64,000 nt of DNA, from positions 434,001-498,000 of the forward strand of contig JANJUV010000007.1 in assembly GCA_024710405.1 (NCBI GenBank), given 5' to 3'. The notes beneath the pieces are model-generated. The model did no database searches. It was not told the origin of the DNA and saw only the letters and a program-made list of their open reading frames with translations. Made by a program: the position numbers and the translations under genes. The DNA comes from Bacteroidales bacterium. Lineage in GTDB: Bacteria > Bacteroidota > Bacteroidia > Bacteroidales > F082. Below, piece after piece: positions 26,763 through 35,265 of this stretch (position 1 is the first letter of the stretch; every line of letters starts with the position of its first letter).

Positions 26763-28835
26763 ATGCAAGGAAAACAACTTAGAAAATTAGAAGCCGAACT
26801 ATGGAGGGCCGCAGACCAACTCAGAGCAAACAGTAAACTGACTGCTTCAGAATACTCAATGCCTGTATTGGGACTGATATTCTTACGCCACGCCTATAAC
26901 CGCTTTCAAAAGGTGCGTGTGGAAGTGGAAAAGGAATTGCCGGTGCATCCGCAACGAGGCAGACGTCCTGTAACCAAAAAAGATTTTGAGGAACGCAATG
27001 CCATGTTCCTTCCCGAAAAAGCACAGTTTGACTATTTGGTTTCATTACCCGAAAGTGCTGACATTGGCGAAGCCATTGACAACGCAATGAAACTGATTGA
27101 GGATGAATACGACAACCTCAAAGGCGTATTGCCCAAGAACTTTTCTATTTTCAGCAAGGACTTATTGCGCGAATTGCTCCGCATTTTCAATAAAGAATTA
27201 TTGCAGAAAGCCGAAGGCGATTTGTTTGGAAAGATTTATGAATATTTCCTTGGCAAATTTGCAATGACCGGAGCACAGGAAGGCGGAGAGTTTTTTACGC
27301 CTATGAGTTTGGTGCAAACCATTGTAAACGTAATTGAACCCGACCACGGCACTGTGTTCGACCCGGCATGCGGAAGCGCAGGAATGTTTGTGCAAACCGG
27401 ATATTTTATTGAAAGCGAAGGTTTAAAGGTAGCTGATAACGTTACTTTTTTCGGACAAGAAAAAGCAGACATTAATACCAAACTGGCAAAGATGAACTTA
27501 ACAGTTCACGGACTGGAAGGAAATATACAAGAGGGAAATACTTTTTACGAAGACAAACATAACCTGGTGGGAGGTGCTGACTTTGTGATGGCAAATCCAC
27601 CATTTAATGTGGATGGAGTGGATAAAGCCAAAGATACCGTAAAGAAAGACCCTCGTTTGATGCTGGACGGCAAAGTAAACTTGCCGAAAAACGACAACGC
27701 CAATTATTTGTGGATTCAGTATTTCTATAACTATCTAAAACCAACAGGCAGAGCAGGTTTTGTCATGGCTTCGTCTGCCAGCGATGCTGGGCACAGCGAA
27801 AAGGACATCCGGGAAAAGTTGGTGAAAACTGGTGCAGTAGATGTGATGATGGCAATTGGCAACAACTTTTTCTATACCCGTTCATTGCCTTGTACGCTTT
27901 GGTTTTTCGACAGAGCAAAAGAACAAGATATTGAAAGAAAAGACAAGGTGTTGATGCTCGATGCCCGAAAAATTTACCGCAAAGTAACCAGTAAAGTAAA
28001 CGACTTTAGCCCCGAGCAGTTGCAAAACCTCATTTGCATTGTAAACCTGTATAGAGGCAATACCCAAAAATTTGAAAGTACCGTAAAAAGCTATTTGCAA
28101 ACCTCTGCCGACTTAGCCAAAGAAACAGCCGAAGCAACTACCGAACTGCAAAAGCAATTGCAGAAAGTGTTTAAAAACGTAAGCGACTTTGCAACCAAAT
28201 ACGCCAAAGAAAGCGAAGAAGCCAAAGCCTTTGTTGATGCTCTGAACATAGAAGAAACGGCAAGCATTTACGAGCAGCAAAACAAACTGATTGCAGAAGC
28301 GAAAAAAGCAAAACCCGAGATTGAAGTTTTAGAAAGTATTGCCCACTTGTGCAAAGCCTTACGCAAACCACAAGACAAACTCATTAAAGAAATGCTCGAT
28401 GCTATTAGCACAGCTACCAAAGAATACCAACTAAACAAAAACAAAGACTGGAAAGAGTTGAAATTAAAAGAACAACTCGACGAACTAAAAGACCTACAAC
28501 AGCAACTTAGTGGCAACCCCGATGAAGAAGAACCGGGTTTATTGCACGAAACCGAATATTTCTACAAGCAAGCCCATTGGCTCACAAGCCGTTTCCCAGA
28601 AGGCGTTTATACCGATGTGGAAGGATTGTGCAAAGTAGTAACACAAAAAGAAATTGAAGCAAAAGACTGGAGCCTTAGCCCGGGCAGATATGTCGGTGTG
28701 GATACTGCCACCGATGATGATTTTGACTATGAAGAACGCCTTGCCGAAATTCATATTGAATTGGAAGGATTAAACGAAGAAGCAATTGTTTTGGCAAAAA
28801 CCATTTCTGAAAATTTTAAAACGGTGGTGATATGA
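26763..28835 (+). CDS. hsdM: Type I restriction-modification system DNA methyltransferase subunit
   Basis: A 690-residue N6-adenine methyltransferase. The N-terminal HsdM_N region (residues 1-150) is followed by the SAM-binding FDPACGSAGMFV motif and the catalytic NPPF (in FVMANPPFNVDG). From about residue 430 there is a long C-terminal extension rich in Lys, Glu and Ala with coiled-coil character, which makes it longer than the roughly 500-residue E. coli protein but like other long HsdM variants. With HsdS it methylates the recognition site; with HsdR it forms the restriction complex. Its stop overlaps the hsdS start by 4 bases (ATGA). Confidence 0.95.
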   Translation: MQGKQLRKLEAELWRAADQLRANSKLTASEYSMPVLGLIFLRHAYNRFQKVRVEVEKELPVHPQRGRRPVTKKDFEERNAMFLPEKAQFDYLVSLPESADIGEAIDNAMKLIEDEYDNLKGVLPKNFSIFSKDLLRELLRIFNKELLQKAEGDLFGKIYEYFLGKFAMTGAQEGGEFFTPMSLVQTIVNVIEPDHGTVFDPACGSAGMFVQTGYFIESEGLKVADNVTFFGQEKADINTKLAKMNLTVHGLEGNIQEGNTFYEDKHNLVGGADFVMANPPFNVDGVDKAKDTVKKDPRLMLDGKVNLPKNDNANYLWIQYFYNYLKPTGRAGFVMASSASDAGHSEKDIREKLVKTGAVDVMMAIGNNFFYTRSLPCTLWFFDRAKEQDIERKDKVLMLDARKIYRKVTSKVNDFSPEQLQNLICIVNLYRGNTQKFESTVKSYLQTSADLAKETAEATTELQKQLQKVFKNVSDFATKYAKESEEAKAFVDALNIEETASIYEQQNKLIAEAKKAKPEIEVLESIAHLCKALRKPQDKLIKEMLDAISTATKEYQLNKNKDWKELKLKEQLDELKDLQQQLSGNPDEEEPGLLHETEYFYKQAHWLTSRFPEGVYTDVEGLCKVVTQKEIEAKDWSLSPGRYVGVDTATDDDFDYEERLAEIHIELEGLNEEAIVLAKTISENFKTVVI

Positions 28836-29983
28836 GTTGGGAGAAATTAAAACTTGAAGAAATTGGACTAATAACTTCTGGCGGAACCCCTTCAACAGGA
28901 AATCCAGCTTATTGGAATGGAGAAATTCCTTGGATAACTCCGAAAGACTTATCAAATTTTGAGAATAGATATATTGAGAATGGAGAAAGAAATATTACAG
29001 ACGAGGGATTAAAAAATTCATCTGCTAAATTAGTTAAAGAAAAATCTGTTTTACTTTCTTCAAGAGCTCCAATTGGTTATTTAGCTATTGCTCAAAATGA
29101 TTTAACGACTAATCAGGGGTTTAAAAATATAACGCCAAATGAAAAATGCGATTATTTATATCTGTTTTATTGCTTAAAAAATAATGTTGAATATTTAAAA
29201 AGTCTTGGAATTGGGGCAACCTATCCAGAGTTATCTTCTTCAAGATTGAAAGAAATACAAATTCCAGTCCCCTCACTCCCCACCCAACGCCGCATCGCCT
29301 CCATTTTATCGGCTTATGATGATTTGATAGAGAATAATTTGAAGCGGATAAAGTTGCTGGAAGAGAAGGCGTTTTTGAGGTATAAGCAGATTTTGAAGGA
29401 GGAGAAATTAGAAAAGCATATCCTGTCTGATTTTGGAGATATAATTACAGGTAAAACACCTTCCACCACAATTGCTGATTATTTTGGTGATGTTGTTCCA
29501 TTCATAAAAACTCCTGATATGCACAATCAAATTTTTATTGAGCATACAGACCAAATGTTAAGTGAGCTTGGTGCAAAATCGCAGGAGAAAAAATTCCTTC
29601 CACCATTAAGCCTTTGTGTAAGTTGCATTGGAACAGCAGGAGTAGTTGGGATAACTTCTAAACCAAGTCAAACAAATCAACAAATCAATTCAATAGTTTT
29701 TTACGAGCCTAAAAATGTCTATTTCTTTTATGCGTTGATGTCGCAAATGAAAGAGCATCTTGATGCTTTAGGAAGTAATGGTTCGACTTTTACAAACGTG
29801 AATAAAAATAAGTTTGAGAATATGGAAGTCTTTGTTCCAAATCAAAAAACATTAAATGATTTTGCTGAAGAATTTGAGGCTCCTTTTAAACTAATTCTAA
29901 CGCTACAAAAGCAAAACACCAAACTCCGAGAGGCACGGGATATTTTATTACCTAAACTGATGAACGGACAAATAGAAGTATAA
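28832..29983 (+). CDS. hsdS: Type I restriction-modification system specificity subunit
   Basis: A 383-residue HsdS with two target-recognition domains, about residues 1-150 and 200-350, each followed by a helical conserved spacer (PTQRRIASILSAYDDLIENN in the middle, LREARDILLPKLMNGQIEV at the end). The first target-recognition region is markedly AT-rich, while the spacer at about 29270-29310 is GC-rich, so the gene is a compositional mosaic. It determines the DNA sequence recognised by the methylase and nuclease. It overlaps hsdM by 4 bases and is separated from the next gene by 84 bases. Confidence 0.95.
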   Translation: MSWEKLKLEEIGLITSGGTPSTGNPAYWNGEIPWITPKDLSNFENRYIENGERNITDEGLKNSSAKLVKEKSVLLSSRAPIGYLAIAQNDLTTNQGFKNITPNEKCDYLYLFYCLKNNVEYLKSLGIGATYPELSSSRLKEIQIPVPSLPTQRRIASILSAYDDLIENNLKRIKLLEEKAFLRYKQILKEEKLEKHILSDFGDIITGKTPSTTIADYFGDVVPFIKTPDMHNQIFIEHTDQMLSELGAKSQEKKFLPPLSLCVSCIGTAGVVGITSKPSQTNQQINSIVFYEPKNVYFFYALMSQMKEHLDALGSNGSTFTNVNKNKFENMEVFVPNQKTLNDFAEEFEAPFKLILTLQKQNTKLREARDILLPKLMNGQIEV

Positions 29984-30067
29984 ATGCTTGATGGAGAAGG
30001 AAATAAACGGCAATTTTGAAATAATTAACTTAAAAGTGAAACGAAAACTTGCATAATTCAGTTATAA

Positions 30068-30586
30068 GTGAATACATTTGCACTCGAAATATTTGACGAT
30101 CAAGGGCAGGTTTGCACCTTCTACACCGTAAGGTGGGAAGAGGCAGGCCTTTCGGAAACCGATAAGTTTTTTCAAAAATTCAGATACGATGAACAGTTCA
30201 AACATTCATTACGAGAACTTGCAAGCTTTCTTGAAGTGGTCATTGGAGATGAATATGGAGCCTTGGAAGATTTCTTCAGGTTTGAGAATACTGCACAAGC
30301 TCTTCCCCCTTCGGGCACTCACAAAGTGGAAGACCTTTACATCAATTTCGGAAATTTTCCCCTTCGCCTATATTGTTTGCGCATATCAGAAACTTTGGTG
30401 GTGCTCTTTAACGGAGGCGAGAAAACAGCCGATAACGCACAGGGAGGAAAAACAAGTATGGCATTTCAGGAAGCTCAAAATTTTGCCAAACGCATATTAG
30501 ATGCATTGAGAGAAAAAGATATTTACATTTCCGCTGACCAAAGAACATTTCGTTATTACAATGACAGTGATGAAATAATAATTTAA
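30068..30586 (+). CDS. Putative RelE/HigB-like toxin of a toxin-antitoxin-chaperone module
   Basis: A 172-residue protein that I do not recognise by name. Its second half (LRLYCLRISETLVVLFNGGEK, then FQEAQNFAKRILDAL) has the strand-strand-helix pattern of RelE/HigB and Gp49-like mRNA interferases, and the next gene is an XRE regulator, as in HigBA. The protein is longer than usual toxins, with an extra N-terminal portion of about 90 residues. The start is a GTG; no in-frame ATG exists nearby. A TACATTTG sequence at 30073-30080 overlaps the first codons and could be a promoter for the antitoxin rather than for this gene. Toxin function is inferred. Confidence 0.55.
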   Translation: MNTFALEIFDDQGQVCTFYTVRWEEAGLSETDKFFQKFRYDEQFKHSLRELASFLEVVIGDEYGALEDFFRFENTAQALPPSGTHKVEDLYINFGNFPLRLYCLRISETLVVLFNGGEKTADNAQGGKTSMAFQEAQNFAKRILDALREKDIYISADQRTFRYYNDSDEIII

Positions 30587-30595
30587 AAGACAAAA

Positions 30596-31009
30596 ATGAG
30601 AAGCAAGATCTTTCAAGAAATATTAGACGAAACCCCTGAAGATGTAGAAATCTTCGTGAGGCTTTATGCTGACCTAGTGGTTCGTATCAATCAGCTATTG
30701 CGTGAAAAAAACATCAGCAAAAAAGAACTCGCAGAAAAGATGGACAAAAAACCATCTGAAATTTCCAAATGGCTGAGCGGTGAGCACAATTTCACCTTGC
30801 GTTCACTGGCAAAATTATCGGCTGAACTGGGAGAGCCATTAATGGAAGTGCCGAAGAAAAAAGCACAGACAGCATTTGTAGAGGATGGCTTTATATGCAG
30901 GGTGCACACCTTTGTGAGTTACACAAAGCTCGACACAAAAACGAGTGGAAAGGTTTGGCAATTTGCCGAAGAAACAGAACCCTATAATGAATTGAGCAAT
31001 GCAGGATAA
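30596..31009 (+). CDS. XRE-family helix-turn-helix antitoxin with C-terminal extension
   Basis: A 137-residue protein. Residues about 30-85 form an HTH_3 domain (INQLLREKNISKKELAEKM, then KPSEISKWLSG), expected to bind operator DNA. The remaining 50 residues form a tail with hydrophobic and aromatic positions (VHTFVSYTKL, VWQFAEETEPY) that resembles the chaperone-addiction tails of antitoxins in TAC modules. It follows the toxin-like gene by 9 bases and overlaps the SecB-like gene by 11 bases, so the three are tightly coupled. The HTH call is secure; the chaperone-addiction role is inferred from the neighbour. Confidence 0.8.
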   Translation: MRSKIFQEILDETPEDVEIFVRLYADLVVRINQLLREKNISKKELAEKMDKKPSEISKWLSGEHNFTLRSLAKLSAELGEPLMEVPKKKAQTAFVEDGFICRVHTFVSYTKLDTKTSGKVWQFAEETEPYNELSNAG

Positions 31010-31451
31010 AAATGTTTTCGACCCGGAAAAGATTGCTTTGATTGATTTCAAAATGATTAAGGGGCAGGTGGACACACCTGAAAATTTTGACATTAGCAAA
31101 GTTGTCGGACACCAATTGGACAACTCCTTACAATTGGGCTTTAACCTTGACGATAAATTGGCTAAGGCTGATTTCACTGTTAGCATAAAAACCGACAGCA
31201 AAGGTGAAAATGAAAGCGAAGCAACAGGAAATTTTCATTTGATATTTATTTACCGCATAGAAAATTTAGAAGAGCTTGCTACACCGGAAAAAAACAAGCG
31301 TTTGAATATACATCCGGGATTGGGAAATGCACTTTCATCTGTAACCTATTCCACATCCAGAGGCATCCTTTTAACCCGATTACAAGGCACGGCATTGCAA
31401 AACTTTGTGTTGCCCATTATCAACCCGAACAATTTGCTTCACAATAAGTAA
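30999..31451 (+). CDS. SecB-like chaperone of a toxin-antitoxin-chaperone module
   Basis: The 150-residue protein has the size of SecB. The central strands (LQLGFNLDDKLAKADFTVSI, then FHLIFIYRIENLEEL) and the C-terminal helix with a final LPIINPNNLL recall the SecB fold, where a closing helix ends in a Pro-Ile-Asn-Phe-like motif. SecB-like proteins in TAC modules protect the antitoxin from proteolysis and so control the toxin. Its start overlaps the antitoxin by 11 bases, and its stop is 6 bases before hsdR. The fold is inferred by eye; a structure search would decide. Confidence 0.6.
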   Translation: MQDKNVFDPEKIALIDFKMIKGQVDTPENFDISKVVGHQLDNSLQLGFNLDDKLAKADFTVSIKTDSKGENESEATGNFHLIFIYRIENLEELATPEKNKRLNIHPGLGNALSSVTYSTSRGILLTRLQGTALQNFVLPIINPNNLLHNK

Positions 31452-31457
31452 AAATGG

Positions 31458-34400
31458 ATGACTTGGGAATACTCAGAAGATAATTTAATAGAAAAAACAG
31501 CCATTGATTTATTTTTGAATCAGTTGGGTTGGGATACGCTATTGGCATACAATAAAGAAGGCTTTGGTGAAGGCAGCACCTTGGGCAGATTGAACAAAAA
31601 AGAAGTAGTGCTAAAGAAGATATTCTTTGAAAAAATAAAGGAGTTCAATCCAGGCTTACCACAAAAAGCATATGACGAAGCATACGAAAAACTGATTGAA
31701 GAAAGCATTACCAAGTCATTAGCTGAAATTAATTTTGAGAAACATCAGTTATTACGAAACGGCATTCCTGTTGACTTTATCAACGAGAAAGGCGAACAGG
31801 TCAAGAATAAAACGTTAAAGATTTTCGATTTTGACAATGCGGACAACAACAACTTTTTAGCTGTTCGCCAATTATGGATTCAGGGCAAAAGCAATCGTGA
31901 ACGCAGACCCGATATTATTGGCTTTGTAAATGGCATTCCGCTATTGTTCATAGAACTGAAAGCAGCCCACCGCAAATTAGAAAACGCCTACAACGATAAT
32001 TTCACCGACTACAAAGATGTAATTCCAAAACTCTTTTATTACAATGCATTTGTACTATTGAGTAACGGCATTGAAAGCCGCATTGGTAGCGTTACAGGTA
32101 AGTATCAGCACTTCCACGAGTGGAAACGCATCACAGAGGAAGACGAAGGCATAGTTGCCTTGGATAGAATAATTGTTGGGGTTTGCGAGAAAAAACGCTT
32201 TTTGGATTTATTTGAGAACTTCATTCTGTTTGACAACTCTTTGGGCAAAGTTATAAAACTAATTGCCCGAAATCATCAGTTTATTGGCGTTAACAAAGCC
32301 ATTGAAAACATTCAGCATAAAGAGCAACTCTACAAACTGGGCAAAATCAGTTTAGAGGAAAAGCAAAAACTCGGAGTGTTTTGGCATACACAAGGAAGCG
32401 GAAAATCCTACTCAATGGTTTTCTTCAGCCAAAAAATTCACCACAAATTTACGGGCAGTCATACTTTCTTAATTGTAACCGACCGCAACGAATTAGACAC
32501 ACAGATTTACGGCACGTTTAGCGGAGTGGGCGCAGTGCCCCAGGTAAAAGCAGGAATAAAAGAATCATTGAAAGCCAACAGCGGAAAGCATTTGAAAGAA
32601 TTGCTCAGTTCAGAGCATCGCTATTTGTTTACACTTATTCACAAATTCAACTTTGAAGAAGAAATCACCAAACGGGAAAATATTATTGTAATTTCAGACG
32701 AAGCACACCGTACACAGGGCGGAAATTTAGCAATGAATTTGCGTAATGCTTTGCCAAATGCTTCATTTATAGGTTTCACAGGAACACCGCTGTTCAAAGA
32801 CGATGAAATTACCAAGCGGATTTTTGGTGATTATGTATCCCGTTACGATTTCAAACGAAGTGTAGATGATGGTGCAACCGTTCCACTATACTACGAAAAC
32901 AGAGGCGAATACTTAGGGTTGAAAAATCCTGTTATCAATGACCAAATACGAGCCATAATAGATGCCGAAAGCGAAGATTTAGACAGCGACCAACGCAGCA
33001 GAGTTGAACAACTTTTTGCAAGAGAATATCCCATACTTACAGCAAAAAAGAGATTAGATGCCATTGCCAAAGATACCGTTTGGCATTTCTGCAACCGTGG
33101 CTACAAAGGCAAAGGAATGTTTATCGCCTTGGATAAAATCACGGCCGTAACAATGTTTGACTTGATTTCCGAGCACTGGAGAAAGTATGTGGAGCAATTA
33201 GAAAAGGAAGTTTCCAAAGGAAAATATGGCGATCAGGAACTATTAGAAAAAAGCCGAGAACTTAGATGGATTAAGGAAACCGAAATTTGTGTTGTGGTAA
33301 GTCCAGAGCAAAACGAAATTAAGAAATTTAAGGAGTGGGATTTGGACATAGAGCCACATCGTACGAAAATGAACAAAGAAGATCTTGAAGAAAGATTCAA
33401 AAAAGATGAAGATCCATTCCGCTTTGTGATAGTTTGTGCCATGTGGATAACAGGTTTCGATGTGCCATCACTTTCAACATTATATATAGACAAGCCTTTG
33501 AAATCTCATACGTTGATGCAAGCCATTGCAAGAGCCAACCGAATAAGTGAAGGCAAAAACAATGGTTTAATTGTGGATTATATTGAAACTTATACTGCTT
33601 TGTTGGATGCTTTGGCTATTTACGGTTCTGGCGGTGATGAAGGAGGAAACGGTGATGGCGAAAAGCCCGAACCACCAGTAAAACCAAAGGAAGAACTTAT
33701 CAAGCAATTAGAAGAGACATTAGAGGCGACAGAAACATTTTTGCAAGACGAAGTAAATTTTGATTTGCAGGAATTAATCAAAGCAGATGGGTTACACAAA
33801 TTAGCTGCAATGGAAAAAGCAGTAAATGCAGTTTACACCAATGATGAAACCAAACGTAAATTTCAAATTTTAGCAAGAGAGGTTTTTAAGAAATACAAAG
33901 CTCTGCAACCCGACAAAATATTAAATCAGTTTGCACCAAGAAAAAATGCAATAGATGTAATTTACACAGCTATTGAGGACAATATCGAAAGTGCAGATGT
34001 TGCTGCCATTATGAGGAAAATTCAAAACGTGGTGGATGAATCAATCGAAAACATGATTGCTGAGCCAGCCCTCAACGAAGAAAAAATTATTGATCTAAGC
34101 GGATTGAATTTTGATATTTTGCAACAGTTGTTTTTAAAAACAAAAAATCAAAACTCTGTTGTACAGTCACTTAAAGACAGAATAGAAAAGCAATTGAAAA
34201 TGATGGTCGAAAGAAATCCATTAACGGTTGATTATTACAAGCGCTACCATGAAATCATTGAAGAATACAACCGAGGAAAAGACGAGGCTGTAATAAAAGA
34301 AACTTTCAGAAAACTTTTTGAACTCGTTAATTCTTATTCAAAGGAAGAAGCCGATACAAGACGGGAAGGTTTGACAGATGAACAGAAAGCAATTTTCGAT

Positions 34401-34688
34401 ATTCTTAGACAAGGTAAAAAACTTGAAGAAAAGGAAAAGAAAGAGATAAAGAAAATTTCGATTAAGCTACTTGAAGAATTGAAAAAAGATAAATTAAGAG
34501 TTGACCAATGGGCTGATAAATCGGTAACGGCAGCAGCAGTTTTTAACAAGGTGAGTAAAACTTTATTTGAGACTTTGCCCTACCCGACTTATCAAACAGA
34601 CGACATTGACTTAAGAACAAACTTAGTTTATGAGCATTTAAAACATCAGTACTTTGGAGGAGGAATGAGTATTTATGGAAAATACTAG
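31458..34688 (+). CDS. hsdR: Type I restriction endonuclease subunit R
   Basis: A 1076-residue HsdR. The N-terminal nuclease domain shows RRPDIIGFVNGIPLLFIELK, the PD-(D/E)xK core. The helicase part has Walker A (HTQGSGKSYSMVFF), a DEAH box (VISDEAHRTQGG), IGFTGTPLF and the later motif VI (QAIARANRI). A C-terminal helical region follows from about residue 750, with DUF3387-like character. It cuts unmodified DNA after ATP-driven translocation. The ATG at 31458 is 6 bases after the SecB-like gene, so its translation probably depends on the upstream TAC genes. Motifs are intact; the gene appears functional. Confidence 0.96.
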   Translation: MTWEYSEDNLIEKTAIDLFLNQLGWDTLLAYNKEGFGEGSTLGRLNKKEVVLKKIFFEKIKEFNPGLPQKAYDEAYEKLIEESITKSLAEINFEKHQLLRNGIPVDFINEKGEQVKNKTLKIFDFDNADNNNFLAVRQLWIQGKSNRERRPDIIGFVNGIPLLFIELKAAHRKLENAYNDNFTDYKDVIPKLFYYNAFVLLSNGIESRIGSVTGKYQHFHEWKRITEEDEGIVALDRIIVGVCEKKRFLDLFENFILFDNSLGKVIKLIARNHQFIGVNKAIENIQHKEQLYKLGKISLEEKQKLGVFWHTQGSGKSYSMVFFSQKIHHKFTGSHTFLIVTDRNELDTQIYGTFSGVGAVPQVKAGIKESLKANSGKHLKELLSSEHRYLFTLIHKFNFEEEITKRENIIVISDEAHRTQGGNLAMNLRNALPNASFIGFTGTPLFKDDEITKRIFGDYVSRYDFKRSVDDGATVPLYYENRGEYLGLKNPVINDQIRAIIDAESEDLDSDQRSRVEQLFAREYPILTAKKRLDAIAKDTVWHFCNRGYKGKGMFIALDKITAVTMFDLISEHWRKYVEQLEKEVSKGKYGDQELLEKSRELRWIKETEICVVVSPEQNEIKKFKEWDLDIEPHRTKMNKEDLEERFKKDEDPFRFVIVCAMWITGFDVPSLSTLYIDKPLKSHTLMQAIARANRISEGKNNGLIVDYIETYTALLDALAIYGSGGDEGGNGDGEKPEPPVKPKEELIKQLEETLEATETFLQDEVNFDLQELIKADGLHKLAAMEKAVNAVYTNDETKRKFQILAREVFKKYKALQPDKILNQFAPRKNAIDVIYTAIEDNIESADVAAIMRKIQNVVDESIENMIAEPALNEEKIIDLSGLNFDILQQLFLKTKNQNSVVQSLKDRIEKQLKMMVERNPLTVDYYKRYHEIIEEYNRGKDEAVIKETFRKLFELVNSYSKEEADTRREGLTDEQKAIFDILRQGKKLEEKEKKEIKKISIKLLEELKKDKLRVDQWADKSVTAAAVFNKVSKTLFETLPYPTYQTDDIDLRTNLVYEHLKHQYFGGGMSIYGKY

Positions 34689-34745
34689 CATCTTCTGGTA
34701 AATGCGATTTTTCTATTCAATTTGAAAGATAATTCAAATGAAAGC

Positions 34746-35246
34746 TCATCTTATTTTCCACCACGCTTTCTTTTTGGCAGAATACCTGAATCCGGGCAAT
34801 TCAACCGAACTCCAGAAGCACAGCGGCGAGGACCATAAAACAACTTTCTTTTGTTCGTATTGCGGCTTTTCCCTGACTGATTTTCTTTCGATGATATTGA
34901 TACGGACATCGTTGCTCAATGTTGCCTCCTCTTCATCGGGTTTCTGATCATACTTCAGTGTATGCATCAGATCAGGGTAAATAGACAAAATCTTCTTGAA
35001 TTCTTTATCATTCATATCGATGTTGTCACCGGGCTGGATGTATTTCAGGCAAATCTTAAGGAATTTATAGTGCGTGATCAACCCACAATTTGGCATTCGT
35101 ATGAAAGTGCCGTTTTCATTATAAAACGCGATTAATTGATCTACTGTCGTTATGCCGGCAGTTTTACAGCAGTTTAACATTCTTTCAGTTACTTCCTCCT
35201 TTTCGCGTAGATTCTCCAGCCTGATCCCGGGTTTATGCAGTTTCAT
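34746..35246 (-). CDS. Small protein resembling the RNA polymerase alpha C-terminal domain
   Basis: A 166-residue protein. Residues about 8-70 (TERMLNCCKTAGITTVDQLI, then MPNCGLITHYKFLKICL) resemble the helix-hairpin-helix of the RNA polymerase alpha C-terminal domain. The middle is charged. The last 35 residues are unusual for a soluble protein (VVLWSSPLCFWSSVELPGF, ending KKKAWWKIR) and could be a membrane or aggregation-prone tail, or an out-of-frame end. It lies 19 bases downstream of the DUF262 gene and converges on hsdR. The role is unknown. Confidence 0.55.
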   Translation of the reverse strand: MKLHKPGIRLENLREKEEVTERMLNCCKTAGITTVDQLIAFYNENGTFIRMPNCGLITHYKFLKICLKYIQPGDNIDMNDKEFKKILSIYPDLMHTLKYDQKPDEEEATLSNDVRINIIERKSVREKPQYEQKKVVLWSSPLCFWSSVELPGFRYSAKKKAWWKIR

Positions 35247-35265
35247 GGTAAAGTTTCAATAAAAC

